A DNA stretch of 64,000 bases, from the NCBI GenBank assembly GCA_037043455.1, contig JAWPHD010001430.1:248001-312000 (forward strand). Reading direction: 5' to 3'. The stretch comes from Cyrtodaria siliqua (lineage: Eukaryota > Mollusca > Bivalvia > Adapedonta > Hiatellidae). This document shows positions 1-12,840 of the stretch, piece after piece. The notes under the pieces were generated by a model that saw only the letters and a list, made by a program, of their open reading frames with translations, did no database searches and was not told the DNA's origin. The translations under genes and the position numbers were made by a program. The stretch's first letter is position 1. Every line of letters starts with the position of its first letter.

Positions 1-1637
1 TTTCATTATGACATCACGATGTTTATCTTTCATCATGTCATCAGAATATATACATTTCATTATGTCATCACAATGTTAAACTTCCATTATGTCATTAGTA
101 TATTTACCTTTCACTATGTCATCACAATGTTTACCTTTCGTTATGTCATCAGGATGTTTACCTTTCATTAAGTCATCAGGTTGTTTTCCTTTCATTATGT
201 CATCCGGATGTTTACCTTTCATTATGTTATCATTATGTTTACCTTTCATTATGTCATCACAATATCAAACTTTCATTATGTCATCAGGATGATTACCTTT
301 TATTAAGTCATCATAATGTTTTCCTTTCATTATGTCATCATAATGTTAAACTTTCAATATGTCATCACAATGTTAAACTTTCATTATGTCATTAGGATGT
401 TTACCTTTCATTATGTCATTAGGATGTTTACCTTTCATTATATAATCACAATGTTTACCTTTCATTATGTCATTATGATGTTTACCTTTCATTATGTCAT
501 CACAGTGTTTGCCTTTTATTATGTCATCACAGTGTTTACCTTTCATTATGTCATCACAATGTTTGCCTTTCATTATATCATCAGGATGTTTACCTTTCAA
601 TATTTCATCAGCAATTATGATGTTTACCTTTCATTATGTCATCAGGAATCAGTATGTTTACCTTTCAATATGTCATCAGGATGTTTACCTTTCAATATTT
701 CATCAGAAATTAGGACGTTTACCTTTCAATATGTCATCAGGAATCAGGATGTTTACATTTCATTATGTCATCAGGATGTTTACCTTTCATTATGTCATCA
801 GGATGTTTACCTTTCATTATGTCATCACAATGTTTACCTTTCATTATGTCATCACAATGTTTACCTTTCATTATGTCATCAGTATGTTTACTTTTCATTA
901 TTTCATCATGATGTTTACCTTTCATTAAGCCATTAGGTTGTTTACCTTTCATTATGACATCACAATGTTTATCTTTCATCATGCCATCAGAATGTCTACC
1001 TTTCATTATGTCATTACAATGTTAAACTTTTATTATATCATTAGTATGTTTACCTTTCATTATGTCATCACAATGTTAAACTTTTATTATATCATTAGTA
1101 TGTTTACCTTTCACTATGTGATCAGGATGTTTACCTTTCATTATATCATCACAATGTTTACCTTTCATTATGTCATCAGGATGTTTACCTTTCATTATGT
1201 CATCACAGTGTTTGCCTTTTATTATGTCATCACAGTGTTTACCTTTCATTATGTCATCATGATGTTTGCTTTTCATTATATCATCAGGATGTTTAGCTTT
1301 CATTATTTCATCAGCAATTAGGACGTTTACCTTTCATTATGTCATCAGGATGTTTACCTTTTATTATGTCATCATGATATTTACCTTTCATTATGTCATC
1401 AGAATGTTTACCTTTCATTATGTCATCAGGTTGTTTTCCTTTCATTATGTCATCAGGATGTTTACCTTTCATTATGTCATCAGGATGTTTACCTTTCATT
1501 ATGTCATCAGGATGTTTACCTTTCATTATGTCATCACATTGTTTACCTTTCATTATGTCATCACAATGTTTGCCTTTCATTATGTCATCAGGATGCTTAC
1601 CTTTCATTATTTCATCAGCAATCAGGATGTTTACCTT
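1..1637. repeat. 27-bp minisatellite array
   Basis: About 60 tandem copies of a 27-bp unit typified by TTTACCTTTCATTATGTCAT plus CAGGATG. Variants differ at the last bases (CAGGATG, CACAATG, CATGATG) and some units are shorter or hold small inserts such as CAGCAATTAGGA. Because 27 is a multiple of three, the array stays open in several frames and gives low-complexity open frames on both strands, which are not genes. The array starts before the window edge and resumes at about 2005-2045 and 2258-2330, beyond two SINE-like copies. Confidence 0.96.
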
Positions 1638-2008
1638 GCAGATCCCTTTGGAGGGGTAGGCAGAGGGTAGAATCCCCCCAAATTCATGTTCTTTTTTTCA
1701 TTTTTTGTTCATGTCCCATGTCCATTAAAGGTCTTCATCATGATCCCTGCATTGTTTCAGGTGCTATCTCGCTCGCATCAAAGAGCAGTGGCAGAAAAAC
1801 AATAACGTGGCTCCAGCGTAAATGGAGTTTCTACGATAGAATTTGCAGCAACTCTGCAGTTCAGGGTGAGAAGGTTCTAGGCCCATTTTCCATATTTTAT
1901 CTCGATGTACATGGAAGATGAGCCTGGCAGGTTCATGCCTGTTAGGCGCCATATAACCTTTTCATGTGTTGGTGCGCCTTAAAACCCCAATTCAATTCAA
2001 TTCAATTC
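1638..2008 (+). mobile_element. SINE-like element, copy 1
   Basis: It starts GCAGATCCCTTTGGA and ends GTTGGTGCGCCTTAAAACCC followed by a short (AATTC)n-type tail. Near-identical copies lie at 32742-33136 and 37541-37841, with a diverged copy at about 2030-2257 and a 3' scrap inside the Polinton at 63329-63375. Shared tail-type 3' end, variable 5' truncation and target-site duplications at other copies indicate target-primed retrotransposition. No ORF is present and no convincing tRNA head was identified, so the class (SINE or other LINE-dependent element) is inferred. This copy sits inside the 27-bp array. Confidence 0.8.
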
Positions 2009-2029
2009 ATTATGTCATCACGATGTTTG

Positions 2030-2257
2030 TCATTTTTTATCATGCTCATTCAAGGTTTTCTTCATGACACTGCATATGCAAATATCTTCAATAGAATTTG
2101 CAGAACTCTGCAGTTCTGTAGGTTAGAAGGTTCTAGGCCCATTCTCCATATTTTATCTAGATGTAAATGGAGGATGAGCTTGGCACGTTCATCCCTGTTT
2201 GGCGCCATATAACCTTTCTTGTGTTGGTGCACCGTAAAACCCAAATTTAATTCTAAT
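2030..2257 (+). mobile_element. SINE-like element, diverged truncated copy
   Basis: It matches copy 1 from the TTCATTTTTT...CATG region through TAGAATTTGCAG, AGGTTCTAGGCCCATT and GGCGCCATATAACC to GTTGGTGCACCGTAAAACCC. It carries many substitutions and an internal deletion. It is separated from copy 1 by about one unit of the 27-bp minisatellite, so both elements are nested in the same array. Confidence 0.7.
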
Positions 2258-2333
2258 CTTTTCATTATGTCATAATGTTTTCCTTTCATTAAGTCATCAC
2301 GATGTTTACCTTTCATTATGTCATCAGGATGAC
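2258..2333. repeat. Distal remnant of the 27-bp minisatellite
   Basis: Two to three further copies of the TTTACCTTTCATTATGTCAT-type unit follow the second SINE-like copy. They show that the array originally ran through this point. Confidence 0.85.
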
Positions 2334-2350
2334 AACATGCAGCCACTCAC

Positions 2351-2498
2351 TTGGGCCTGTTGATTTGTCAGGGCTTCTGTGATAGCATTTCGTCTGGCGG
2401 AGTGGGCATCAGCTTGGGCGTCAGTTAGCAGCAGTTTCCCTGAAAGCGCTTGGTCAATTTTACTCAATTTGTAGTGGATGCTGTTGTCATGAAGTGCA
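2351..2498 (-). CDS. Probable internal exon of an unidentified gene
   Basis: On the minus strand an open, GC-richer stretch is followed by a good donor (CAA|GTGAGT, intron at 2350-2345). A possible acceptor TATTTAG lies just before 2498. The reading gives a helical, charged peptide containing LSKIDQALSGKLLLTDAQAD and HSARRNAITEALTNQQ. Base composition and amino-acid usage differ sharply from the AT-rich repeats on both sides. The acceptor has a poor pyrimidine tract and lies in a perfect 12-bp inverted repeat, and the frame stays open further upstream, so the 5' border is uncertain. I do not recognise the protein family, and no partner exon was found. Confidence 0.45.
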
Positions 2499-3740
2499 CT
2501 AAATACTTCATGACAAATTAGGTCAATCCGACATTCAAGATGACCACCATTACTTAAATAATAAAAACCTTAAAAAATCATCTCAAGAACCACACAACAA
2601 ATTTTAACAATTCTTTTTTAGAAATGATTTATAGCTTTTTTTGAAATGATAGATAGGTATAAAACTATCAATTTTGTACAACAGAAGTCCCTGGGTCAAA
2701 AATGGCCTCATCTTACGGGGTCATCCAAGAGTCACATGGGGCCTCATCTTACGGGTCATCCAAGAGTCACATGAGTTTTTATAGAGATATACAGTCAAAC
2801 TTGTATTAAGCGACCGCTCAAAGGAGTGTCAAAAATGGTCGCTTATTAAAACAGTCATTGAATAGAACGAATATAAAAATGTGAGTCTGCTTATAACGTA
2901 CCATGACAAAAACAGAAGAAAATATTCAAATATTTTATTATATACACTCAAGTGATATGAAAACGCAACACGGGAATTTCCGCTATATATTGTATGTACA
3001 ATATGCTGCTTTTAATCGAATGGTACATGGCTACGTAAGACCTTTCCTTTTGGAAAAAATACTAAACAACAAATAATACAGCAAATAGTATTCCTTCAAT
3101 GTTTCATTATTCACAGAGTACGCATTTGGCTCAATCATGTGAGCAAACTTAGGATGCAACATTTTGCAAACTATTTACGTTAAATACAGTACTGAACTAG
3201 CTCAATTTTTCAAAGAGCTACTTCAACATTTATGAAGTTCTTGTTACAAAGTGTAGTGTGATTAAAACGTCTACAACATCACAGTTGTGTCCTTTCTCTA
3301 GTTAACTGCAACTTTCTTTTTAAAAAACATCTTGGGATTTCTTTGGAATATTATGTCCAATTAAGTGTGCAATTTAATTTTATCACGCTGTGACAAAGGT
3401 CCGGAGAGCTATTGCCATAACCCCGGCATCAGCGTCGGAGTTGTCTGTAGACAGCAGGTTAAAGTTGTTATAACTATACCACGCCCACTCTTCAACCCTT
3501 TCAGCTGTACCTTTCATATTTGGTATGTAGCTTATCTAGAAAGAAATCTACACCCTCCCACAGTCAGTTTGACCTAAGGTCAAGGTCATACTTAGAAAAA
3601 CTTTAACCTTTTGGTTATCTCTTCAACCTTTGAGTTATGGCTTTTTATTTTTGATATGTAGCTTATCTAGTGGGAGGTCATTCAAATCAACACCCTCCCA
3701 TCTGTCAGTTTGACCTTGGGCAAGGTCTGGGTTATCTTTT
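2499..3740. other. Intergenic, mostly unremarkable
   Basis: This is AT-rich sequence without a supportable gene. It holds a short direct repeat (GGGGCCTCATCTTACGG-like, about 2700-2760). Two copies of a module reading TTTGGTATGTAGCTTATCTA then CACCCTCCCA and CAGTTTGACC lie at about 3480-3740, a type of module also seen in the composite repeats further right. Confidence 0.5.
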
Positions 3741-5795
3741 GATTTTATTTTGTAAATGTTTTTTTAGTAGTTTTTAGCCTTTTGCCTTGTGAACACTCTA
3801 GGGCCTTCATTATTAATCGGATCTTTAGGAAATTTGCCAGTGCCTTTATATCAATGAAAGCTTGGACAAGTTTGTAAACCAGCCAGATCGGATTAATTTT
3901 TCACCGGAGTTATGGCCCTTGTTTTGCTGAAAAATGCCATATTAAGCCTTGTGAACACTCTAGAACCTTCATTTATTATTAGTTTTTTTACCAAACTTCC
4001 ACAGGTTGTTAATATCAATGAAAGCTCAGACAAGTTTGAAAAACAGCCAAATCGGATCAGTAACACTGGAGTTATGGCCCTTGTTTTTTCTGAAAAATGC
4101 TATTTTCTGCCTTGTGAACACTCTAGCACCTTCATTTATCATTTAATCTTTACCAAACTTGCATATATTGTTATACCAATGAAAGCTTGGACAGGTTTGA
4201 AAACCAGCTAAATTGGGTAAGTAACACCAGAGTTATGGCCCTTGTTTTTTCTGGAAAATGCCTTTTTCTGCCTTGTGAACACTCTAGCACCTTCATTTAT
4301 TATTTGATCTTTACCAAACTTGCATAGATTGGTAATATCAATGAAAGCTAGGACAAGTTCGAAAAAACCCAGCTAAATTGGGTCAGTAACACCAGAGTTA
4401 TGGCCCTTGTTTTTTCTGAAAAATGCCATTTTCTGCCTTGTGAACACTCTAGCACCTTCATTTATAATTTGATCTTTACCAAACTTGCATAGATTGTTAA
4501 TATCAATGAAAGCCCAGACATGTTTGAAAACCAGCTGAATTGAATGAGTAACAGTAGAGTTATGACCCTTGGTTTTCTGAAAAATGCCATATTCTGCCTT
4601 GTGAACAATCCAGAACCTTTGTTTATTATTTGATCTTTACCAAACGTGCACAGATTGTTAATATCAATGAAAGCTCGGACAACTTCGAAAAGCAGCAAAA
4701 TGGGATTAGTAACAGCAGAGTTATGGCCCTTGTTTTTCTGAAAACTATATTCTGCCTTGTTAGCACTGGCCTTCCTTCATTTATTATTTGATCTTTACCA
4801 AACTTAGATAGATTGTTAATATCAATGTAAACTCAGACAAGTTCGGAAAACCAGCCAAATCTTGTTGGTAACACCAGAGTTGCAGCCCTTGTTTTAGGTA
4901 TAAATGCTGTATTTTGCCTCATTAAGATGATAGGGCTTTCATTTTGCCAGATTTTAATGAAACTGCAGGGACCAAATCTAGTTATGTATATCGTCACCGT
5001 GTTCCAGTTGAATGATTTTTGGCAGAATTATGGCCGTTTAAAGATTTTAATACATACACTTTGTCCGGACTTTTTTTCCTGAACCCCTGGCCGGATTTCA
5101 GCAAAACTTTGCAGGGATGATCAGTACCAGGCCAAGCACAGGTGCATATCGTCACTATGTTCCGCTTGAATGATTTTTGGCTGAGTTATGGCCCTTTAAA
5201 TGTTTTATTACACAAACTTTATCTGGACTATTTCTCTTCAACCCTTGGCTGGATTTCAAAGAAACTTTGCAGGGATGATCAGTACCAAGCCTAGTTATGC
5301 ATGTTATCAATGTAGTTTGGTTAAAAGAGTTATGGCCCTTTATAGGTTTTAATACACAAATTGTGTACAGACTACATTCTCCTGAACCCCTGACCGGCTT
5401 TCAATGAAACTTTGCAGGGATGATCAGTACCAGGCCTAGTTGTGCATGTCATCGCTGTGTTCCGGTTGAATGATTTTTGCAGAGTTTTAGCCCTTTAAAG
5501 GTTTTGATACACACATTTTATCCAGACTAGTCTCTTCTGAACTCCTAGCCAAATGTGAACGAATTTTGGCAGGGATGAGGAGTACCAAGCCTAGTTGCAC
5601 CTATCATTGCTGTGTTCTGATTGAATGAGTTATGGCCCATATACACAAACTTTATCCACACAATTTTTCCTGAACCCCTGGCTGAGTTTCAGGAAACTTG
5701 GCAGGAATGGTCAGTATCAAGCCTAGTTGCGCATTCCCCATCAAAGATTCCATATAGCAAGTAGAGTGATACAGGCCCTCTTGGGTCTCTTATTT
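3740..5795 (+). mobile_element. Composite repeat element built of two ~160-bp module types
   Basis: From about 3780 to 4900 a ~160-165-bp module repeats about seven times. It is recognisable by AGTTATGGCCCTTGTTTT, CTTGTGAACACTCTAGCACC and TTACCAAACTTGCA. From about 4920 to 5730 a second ~170-bp module takes over (GGCAGAGTTATGGCCCTTTA, CTGGCCGGATTTCA, TTTGCAGGGATGATCAGTAC). The block ends at GTAGAGTGATACAGGCCCTCTTGGGTCTCTT, a palindrome-plus-CTTR end that recurs at the edges of other elements in this window. I read it as a non-autonomous Helentron-like (HINE) element; the left end was not found. Confidence 0.65.
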
Positions 5796-6924
5796 AGCTC
5801 TACTGATTAAATATCAGCAAAGTTTATGCCGTTGTGCGGTGTCCGTCTGTTCGTCCATCCGTCCTTAAACTCTTTTTTTTGTAGCGACTACTCCTCTAAA
5901 ACTACTGGATGGATTTTCATAAAACTTTACTGGAATGAAATGTCTAGTTGATCCTACAAAAATTCACGTTGATGTGAAATCCAAAATGGACATCAAAGCT
6001 AAGAATAGATTTTTCTAAAATAAGTTTGTAGCGACTACTTCTTGAAAACTATAAGCGATATTGATATGGGACTTTTTCTAAAATGATCAGCATGACTGGA
6101 TGTTGATCCTTGTCAAAAATTATTTTGATTCAACGTTAAACATGGCTGCCAGTGGCCATCTTTGTTTACATAGAGTTATATGGTAAAAATTTGTGGCGAC
6201 TACTCATCTGAAACTACTTGACGGATTTTCATGAAACTTCACAGGAATGTTGCTCTTGATGTCTAATTGATCCTGGCAAAATTTCAGGTTTGGCCAGAAA
6301 TTCAAGATGGCCACCATAGCTAAAAATATATTTTAAAAAAAAACAAGTTTGTAGCGACTACTTCTTGAAAACTATAAGTGATATTGATATGGGACTATTT
6401 CTAAAATGATGAGCATGACATAATGTTGATCCTTGTCAAAAATTATTTTGATTCGAGATTAAACATGGCCACCAGCGGCCATCTTTGTTTACATAGAGTT
6501 ATATAATAAAACCTTGTAGAGACTACTCCTCTGAAACTACTCGACGGATTTTCATGAAACTTCACTGGAATGTTGCTCTGAATGTCTTATTGATCCTAGC
6601 AAAATGTCGTCGGCCAGAAATTCAAGATGGCCACCATGGCTAAAAATATATTTAAAAAAAACAAGTTTGAGGTGACTACTTCTTGAAAACTATAAGTGAT
6701 ATTGATATGGGACTATTTCTAAAATGATCAGCATGATTAAACATGGCCACCAGAGGCCATCTTTGTTTACATAGAGTTATATAATAAAACCTTGTAGCAA
6801 CTAATCCTCTGAAACTACTTGATGGATTTTCATGAAACTTCACAGGAATGTTGCTCTTGATGTCTAGTTGATTCTAGCAAAGTTGCAGGCCGGCCGGAAA
6901 ATTCAAGAGTGCCGCCACGGCTAA
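5796..6924 (+). mobile_element. Helentron-like element, left part, ~330-bp modules
   Basis: It opens TTTAGCTCTACTGATTAAAT, a decayed form of the AGCTCTACTGGCC tip seen elsewhere, followed by the usual GTCCGTCTGTTCGTCCATCC stretch. About three ~330-bp modules follow, marked by GTAGCGACTACTCCTCTGAAA, TTTTCATGAAACTTCACAGG and AAGATGGCCACCA. It is split at 6924 by an inverted element and resumes at 9126. Confidence 0.65.
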
Positions 6925-9125
6925 CAAGAGGCCCAAGTGGGCCTGTAGATGCTCTACTTGTATGATGTGATTCAAAAACATAAACATGAAAGAGGCAAAC
7001 TCAAAAAACTTGTTTTCTATATATAACTCTATGTAAACTTTTAGCTATCGTGGTGGCCATTTTGAATATTTGACGACAACGAAAAACACACACTTGATAG
7101 AGGCCAACAACAGGAACATGTATATGATATTTAACAATAATGGAATAAATGGTAATATGTCGTTTGATAAATATTCTTAAATTTGACCTAAGTTTAGCCA
7201 TGGTGATTAAGTTTCATCAAAATCCTTCAAGCGGTTTCAGAGAAGATGTCATTTTTAACATTTCCTATATAACTCTATGTAAACTTTGGGTCGCTGTGGC
7301 GGCCATTTTGATTATTCGACGATAACGAAAAACACAAACTTGATAGAGGCTAACCCAAGGAACATAACATGGAATAAGTGGTTTCGGAGGAGATGTTGTT
7401 TGAATTTTAAATTTGACCTCATTTTAGCCATGGTGGCCATCTCTGACAGCCGCGAACACAATTCTAAGGGAGACTATCCTAAAGATTATTGTAATGAAGT
7501 TTCATCAAAATCTTCAAGCGGTTTCAGAAAAGATGTTATTTTTAGCCTTTTCCAATATAACTCTATGTCAACTTTGGATCGCCGTGGTGGCCATTTTGAT
7601 TATTCGACGATAACGAAAAACATAAACTTGATAGAGACTAACCCAAGGAACACGTTTATGATATTTCACAAGAATGGAATAAGTGGTTTCAGAGATGTTG
7701 TTTGAAATTTCCTTAAATTTGACCTAGTTTTAGACATGCCGGCCATCTTGGATGACTGGCGGTCATGAAAAACACAAATCTGAGAGAGACTATCCCAAAT
7801 ATCATGGTGATTAAGTTTCATCAAAATCCTTCAAGAGGTTTCAGAGAAGATGTCATTTTTAACCTTTGCCTATATAACTCTATGTAAACTTTGGGTCGCC
7901 GTGATGGCCATTTTGATTATTCAACGATAAAGAAAAACACAAACTTGATAGAGGTCAACCCAAGGAATATGTATATGATATTTCACAAGAATGGAATAAG
8001 TGGTTTTGGAGGAGATGTCATTTGAAATTTCTTTAAATTTTACCTAGTTTTAGCCATGATGGCCATCTTGGATGACTCGCAGCTGCAAAAAATACAAATC
8101 TGAGAGGGACTATCCCAAAGATCATTGTGATTTAAGTTTCATCAAAATCCTTCAAGCGATTTCAGAGAAGATCATTTTTAATGTTTTCCTATATAACTCT
8201 ATGTAAACTTTGGGGCGCTGTGGCGGCCATTTTGATTATTCAACGATAACAAAAAACACAAACTTGATAGAGGCCAATGCAAGGAACATGTATATGATAT
8301 TTCACAAGAATGGAATAAGTGGTTTCGGAGGAGATGTCGTTTGAAATTTCCTTAAATTTGACCTAATTTTAGCCATGGTGGCCATCTTTGATGACTGGAG
8401 GCCCCAAAAACATAAATCTCAGAGGGACTATCCCAAAGATTATTGTGATTTAAGTTTCATCAAAATCCTTCAAGCGGTTTCAGAGAAGATGTCATTTTTA
8501 ATGTTTTCCTATATAACTCTATGTAAACTTTGGGTCGCTGTGGCAGCCATTTTGATTATTCGACAAATAACGAAAAACACAAACTTGATAGAGGCCAACC
8601 CAAGGAACATGTTTATGGTATTTCACAAGAATGGAATGAGTGGTTTCAGAGAAGATGTCGTTTGAAAATTCCTTAAATTTGACCTAGTTTTAGCCATGGT
8701 GGCCATCTTGGATGACTGGCAGCCGCAAAAAACATAAATCTGAGAGGGACTGTCCCAAAGATCAATGTGATTTAAGTTTCATCAAAATCCTTCAAGCGGT
8801 TTCAAAGAAGATGTCATTTTTAGCCTTTTCCTATATAACTCTATGTATAAACTTTGAGTCGCCGTGGCGGCCATTTTGATTATTCGAGGACAACGAAAAA
8901 CACTAACTTGATAGAGGCCAACCCAAGGAACATGTTTATGGTATTTCACAATAATGGAATAAAAATCTGAGAGGGGCCCTCCCAAGTAACATTGTGATGA
9001 AGTTTCATCAAAATCCTTCAAGCGGTTTCAGAGGGGATGTCGATTTTATAAAATTGCTAACAGACGGCAGACAGACGGACGAAAAGTGATGCCATAAGCT
9101 CGCCTGGCCTTTGGCCAGTAGAGCT
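6925..9125 (-). mobile_element. Nested inverted Helentron-like element, ~320-bp modules
   Basis: Read on the minus strand the element begins at 9125 with AGCTCTACTGGCCAAAGGCC (palindromic tip). It then runs into CGTCCGTCTGTCTGCCGTCT and six to seven tandem ~320-bp modules (ATATAACTCTATGT at 7017, 7266, 7557, 7871, 8192, 8513, 8832). It ends at 6925 with GTAGAGCATCTACAGGCCCACTTGGGCCTCTTG. The flanks GGCTAA and AAAAATAG join to give the uninterrupted host module (GGCTAAAAATA elsewhere). This fixes both ends and shows insertion into an A-run (a T-run on the element's own strand). Confidence 0.8.
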
Positions 9126-9560
9126 AAAAATAGATTTAAAAAATAATAATTTGTAGCGACTACTTCCTGAAAAATATTAGTGATATTTTCGAAAATCATT
9201 TTGATTCAATGTTAAACATGGTTGCCAGCAGACATCTTTGTTTACATAGAGTAATATAGTAAAAGCGTGTAGCGACTACACCTCTGAAACTACTTGACGG
9301 ATTTTCATGAAACTTCACAGGAATGTTGCTCTTGATATCTAGTTGATCCTAGCAAAACTTCAGGTTGGCCAGAAATTCAAGATGGCCACCACGGCTAAAG
9401 ATAGATTTAAAAAAAACAAATTTGTAGCGACTACTTCTTGAAAACTGTAAGTGATATTGATATGGGACTTTCTCTAAAATGATGTTGGTCCTTGTTGAAC
9501 ATCATTTTGATTTGACATGTTTGATTCTACTTGACAGGTTTTCATGAAACTTTACAGGAA
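9126..9560 (+). mobile_element. Helentron-like element, right part after nested insertion
   Basis: It resumes exactly where the sequence broke at 6924 (AAAAATAGATTTAAAAAA, then GTAGCGACTACTTC) and carries about one and a half more ~330-bp modules. It becomes unrecognisable at about 9500-9560. Confidence 0.65.
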
Positions 9561-9619
9561 TGCTGATATAGCTATCAAAACCTATCAGCAGAGCTTCGAG
9601 GTCATTGACCTGTTGTTTA

Positions 9620-11358
9620 GAGCTTATGGGATGGCGAGTTGTCCGTCTCCATCATCCGTTAACTTTTGCCTTGTTAGCGCAATAGGGACTTCATTATTAA
9701 TGGGATCTTTACGAAACTTTCCAGTGTCTTTATATCAATGAAACATCGGACAAGATTGAAAATCAGCCAGAATGGATTAGTAACACCAGAGTTATGGCCC
9801 TTGTTTTGCTGAAAAATGCCAAATTAAGCCTTGTGAACACTCGAGCACCTTCATTTTGTATTTGATCTGTATGAAACTGGTAAAGTTTGTTGATATTGAT
9901 GAAAAGTTGGACAAGCTCAAAAATCAACTATATCGGACCAGTAACACCATACTTATGGCCCCTTGAATTACGCAAAAATGAGAATTTTAAGCCTTGTTAT
10001 CTAGCATCTTCATTTTTCATTTGAGCTTTACCAAACTTTGTCAGTGTCTTTATATATGAAAACTTGGACTAGTTCGAAAACCAGCCAAATCAGACCAGTA
10101 ATACTAGAGTTATGGCTCTTGATTTACTGCTCCAGGGGTCACATCTTTTGCATATAGACTTATATATGGAAAAACTTAAAAAATCATCTTTTCTGAAACT
10201 ATAAGAGCCAAAGGTTTAATATTTTTTCATTTACCATAAGGTTACCAAATTTGTTCAAATGGTGACCCTGGGTTCCAATTTGGCCCCGCTCCATATACGA
10301 AGTTTGTTCAATGGTGACCCTGGGTTTAAATTTGGCCCCGCCCCCAGGGTCACATGTTTTACATATACTTATTCAGGAAGAAAACTTCTTCTCTGAAACT
10401 ACAAGCGCCAGAAGTTTAATATTTTGCATTTATCATAATCTTATGGTCCTCTACGAAGTTTGTTCAAATGGTGACCCTGGGGTTTAATTTGGCCCCACCC
10501 CAGGGGTCACATGTTTTACATAGACATATAGGAAAACAACTTAAAAAATCTTCTTCTCTGAAACTACAAAAGCCATAAGTTTAATATTATTCATTTATTA
10601 TAAGCCTATGGTCCTCTACAAACTTTGTTCAAATGGTGTCCTTGGGGTCCAATTTCGCCCGCCCCAGGGGTCACATATTTTACATAGACTTGTATAGGGA
10701 AAAACTTTAAAAAATCATCTTTTCTAGAACTACAAGAGCCCGAAGTCAAATATTTTGCATTTACCATAAGCTTATGGTCCTCTACCTAGTTTGTTCAAAT
10801 GATGACCATGGGGTCCAATTAGTCCCACCCCACTGTTCAGATGTTTTACATAGATTTATATATGGAAACACTTAAAAAATAGTCTTTTCTGAAACTACAA
10901 GAGCCAAAGGTCTAATATTTTGCATTTACCATCAGCTTATGGTCCTCTTCCAAGTTTGTTCAAATGGTGACCCTGGGGGGAAATTGGGTCTGCCCCAGGG
11001 GTCGCATGTGTTACATAGACTTGTTTAGGGAAAACCTTTAAGAAATCATTTTTCTGAAAATACAAGAGCCAAAGGTTTAATATTTTGCATAAACCATAAG
11101 CTTATGGTCCTCTACGAAATTTGTTCAAATGGTACGTAACCCTGGGGTAAAATTTGGGGCTGTCCCAGGGGTCACATGTTTTACATAGACTTATATAGAG
11201 AAAAACTAAAAAATCTTCTCTGAACCTAAAAGCATCCAAGGTTTAATACTTTGTATATACCATAAGCCTATAGTCCTCTTCAAAGTTTATTCAAATGGTG
11301 ACCCTAGGGTCAAATGTGTAGAGCCAGTAGAGTGATACAGGCCCTCATGGGCCTCTTG
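9620..11358 (+). mobile_element. Helentron-like element, two ~170-bp module types
   Basis: The left tip is truncated (AGAGCTTATGGGATGGCGAG is the usual sub-tip sequence). Modules of the GTTATGGCCCTTG type run from about 9660 to 10130. About seven modules of the CAGGGGTCACATGTTTTACA type follow to about 11320. The right end is complete: GCCAGTAGAG, then the palindrome AGGCCCTCATGGGCCT at 11339-11354, then CTTG and a T-run. Confidence 0.7.
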
Positions 11359-11533
11359 TTTTCCAGACACAAAGCTGCAATATTTTACCTTACCGTCCAA
11401 CAAACACACCATTCTCTACCCCTACTTCTCTTTGCTCTTGTTTTCGACTTTGCCCGACAACAAGTGAGCTCTGTTGTCTTCTGACAACTCTTGTTTCTGT
11501 TTTTTTATTGCATGGCTATTCAATGGCATTGTT

Positions 11534-12840
11534 AATTATACCCCCGCTTCGAAGAAGTGGACCCCCGTCGCGTCGCATCCCGTCGCGTCGCGTCCCGTCG
11601 CGTTTTGTTATTTAACAAATAATACTTACATGGTTGCATATTTGCTTTTCATTTTTGTTACATTCCACTAATTATACAGACTTGATAAGGTTACACTCCA
11701 CTAATTTTTACATAAGATTCCACTAAGTTTTTAAATTATTTGTCCCGTTATGTAACAGATAATGGTTGCAAATGTACTTTTTATTTTTTTATGACTTGAG
11801 AATACATAATGAAAACCTGATAAAGTTACACACCACTAATTTTAAGACCTCATAAGGTTACACTCCACTGATTTATGTTGTGTCGCGTCGCGTCTTTCGC
11901 GTCCCGTTGCATTATTTAACAAATAATGGTTGCATTGTTGCATGGTTGCATATTTGCTTTTCCTTTTTGGTATTTTGTGCAAACACATTATGGTTACATT
12001 CCACTAGTTACACTCCACTAATTTTTTACACATGATTCCACTAAGTTTTTAATTATGTGTCCTGTTATTTAACAGATAATGGTTGCATATGTTCTTTTTC
12101 TTATTTTATGACATGCAAATACATAATAAAAACCTTATAAAGTTACACACTACTAATTTTTAGACCTCAATATGTTAACTCCACTAATTTACGTTGTGTC
12201 GCGACCCATCTCGTCGCGTCCTGTTGCATTATTTAACAGATAATGATTGCATATTTGCTTTTCCATTTTGGTTTGATGTGAAAATAGATTATGAAAACAC
12301 ATAAGGTTACATTCCACTAATTATACAGACTCCACTAATTTTTACACACGTTTCCACTAAGTTTTATTATTTGTCCTGTTATATAACAGATAATGGTTTC
12401 ATATTTTCTTTCTCCTTTTTTATGACGAGAAAATACTTAATGAAAACCTCATAAAGTTACACACTACGAATTTTAAGACCTCATAAGGTTACACGCCACT
12501 AACTTTTACGTAAGACTCCACATATTTATACTCCAGCCAAACAAAGTTTAGTGGGGGCTATATAATAATCACTTTCGAGTTATTTAGATGATAATGGTTG
12601 CATGGTTGCATATTTGCTTTTCCATTTTGGTATGATGTGAACATACTTAATGAAAACATATACAGTTACACTCCACTAATTATAAGACTTCATAAGGTTA
12701 CACTCCACTAATGTTTACTTACGACTCGAAATATTTTAATTATTTGTCGTGTTATTTAACAGATAATCTTTGCATATTTTCTTTTCCTTTTTCTTATTTA
12801 ATATGTGAGACTTCACATATTTTTTAATTATTTGTAATTG
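11534..12840 (+). mobile_element. Repeat element with ~320-bp modules and CG-rich tips
   Basis: It starts AATTATACCCCCGCTTCGAAGAAG and contains runs of GTCGCGTCGCGTC at about 11567, 11880 and 12195. Each run begins a ~310-330-bp module with TTACACTCCACTAATT and TTATTTAACAGATAATGG. At 12548-12565 GTGGGGGCTATATAATAAT mirrors the CCCCC/TATA tip and probably marks the right end. Module remnants continue to about 12840. No coding capacity was seen. Confidence 0.6.

Noticed and set aside
1..1670. Multiple overlapping open frames on both strands, up to 206 codons
   Set aside because: They are products of the 27-bp period, with monotonous peptides (FTFHYVIRM-like) and no start, splice or domain signal.
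5797..9125. Possibility that the ~320-bp modules encode a protein (139-codon frame at 7286)
   Set aside because: The frame is broken differently in each module copy, so there is no selection for coding.
9544..9741. 65-codon plus-strand frame
   Set aside because: It lies across a repeat-module junction and has no domain or splice support.
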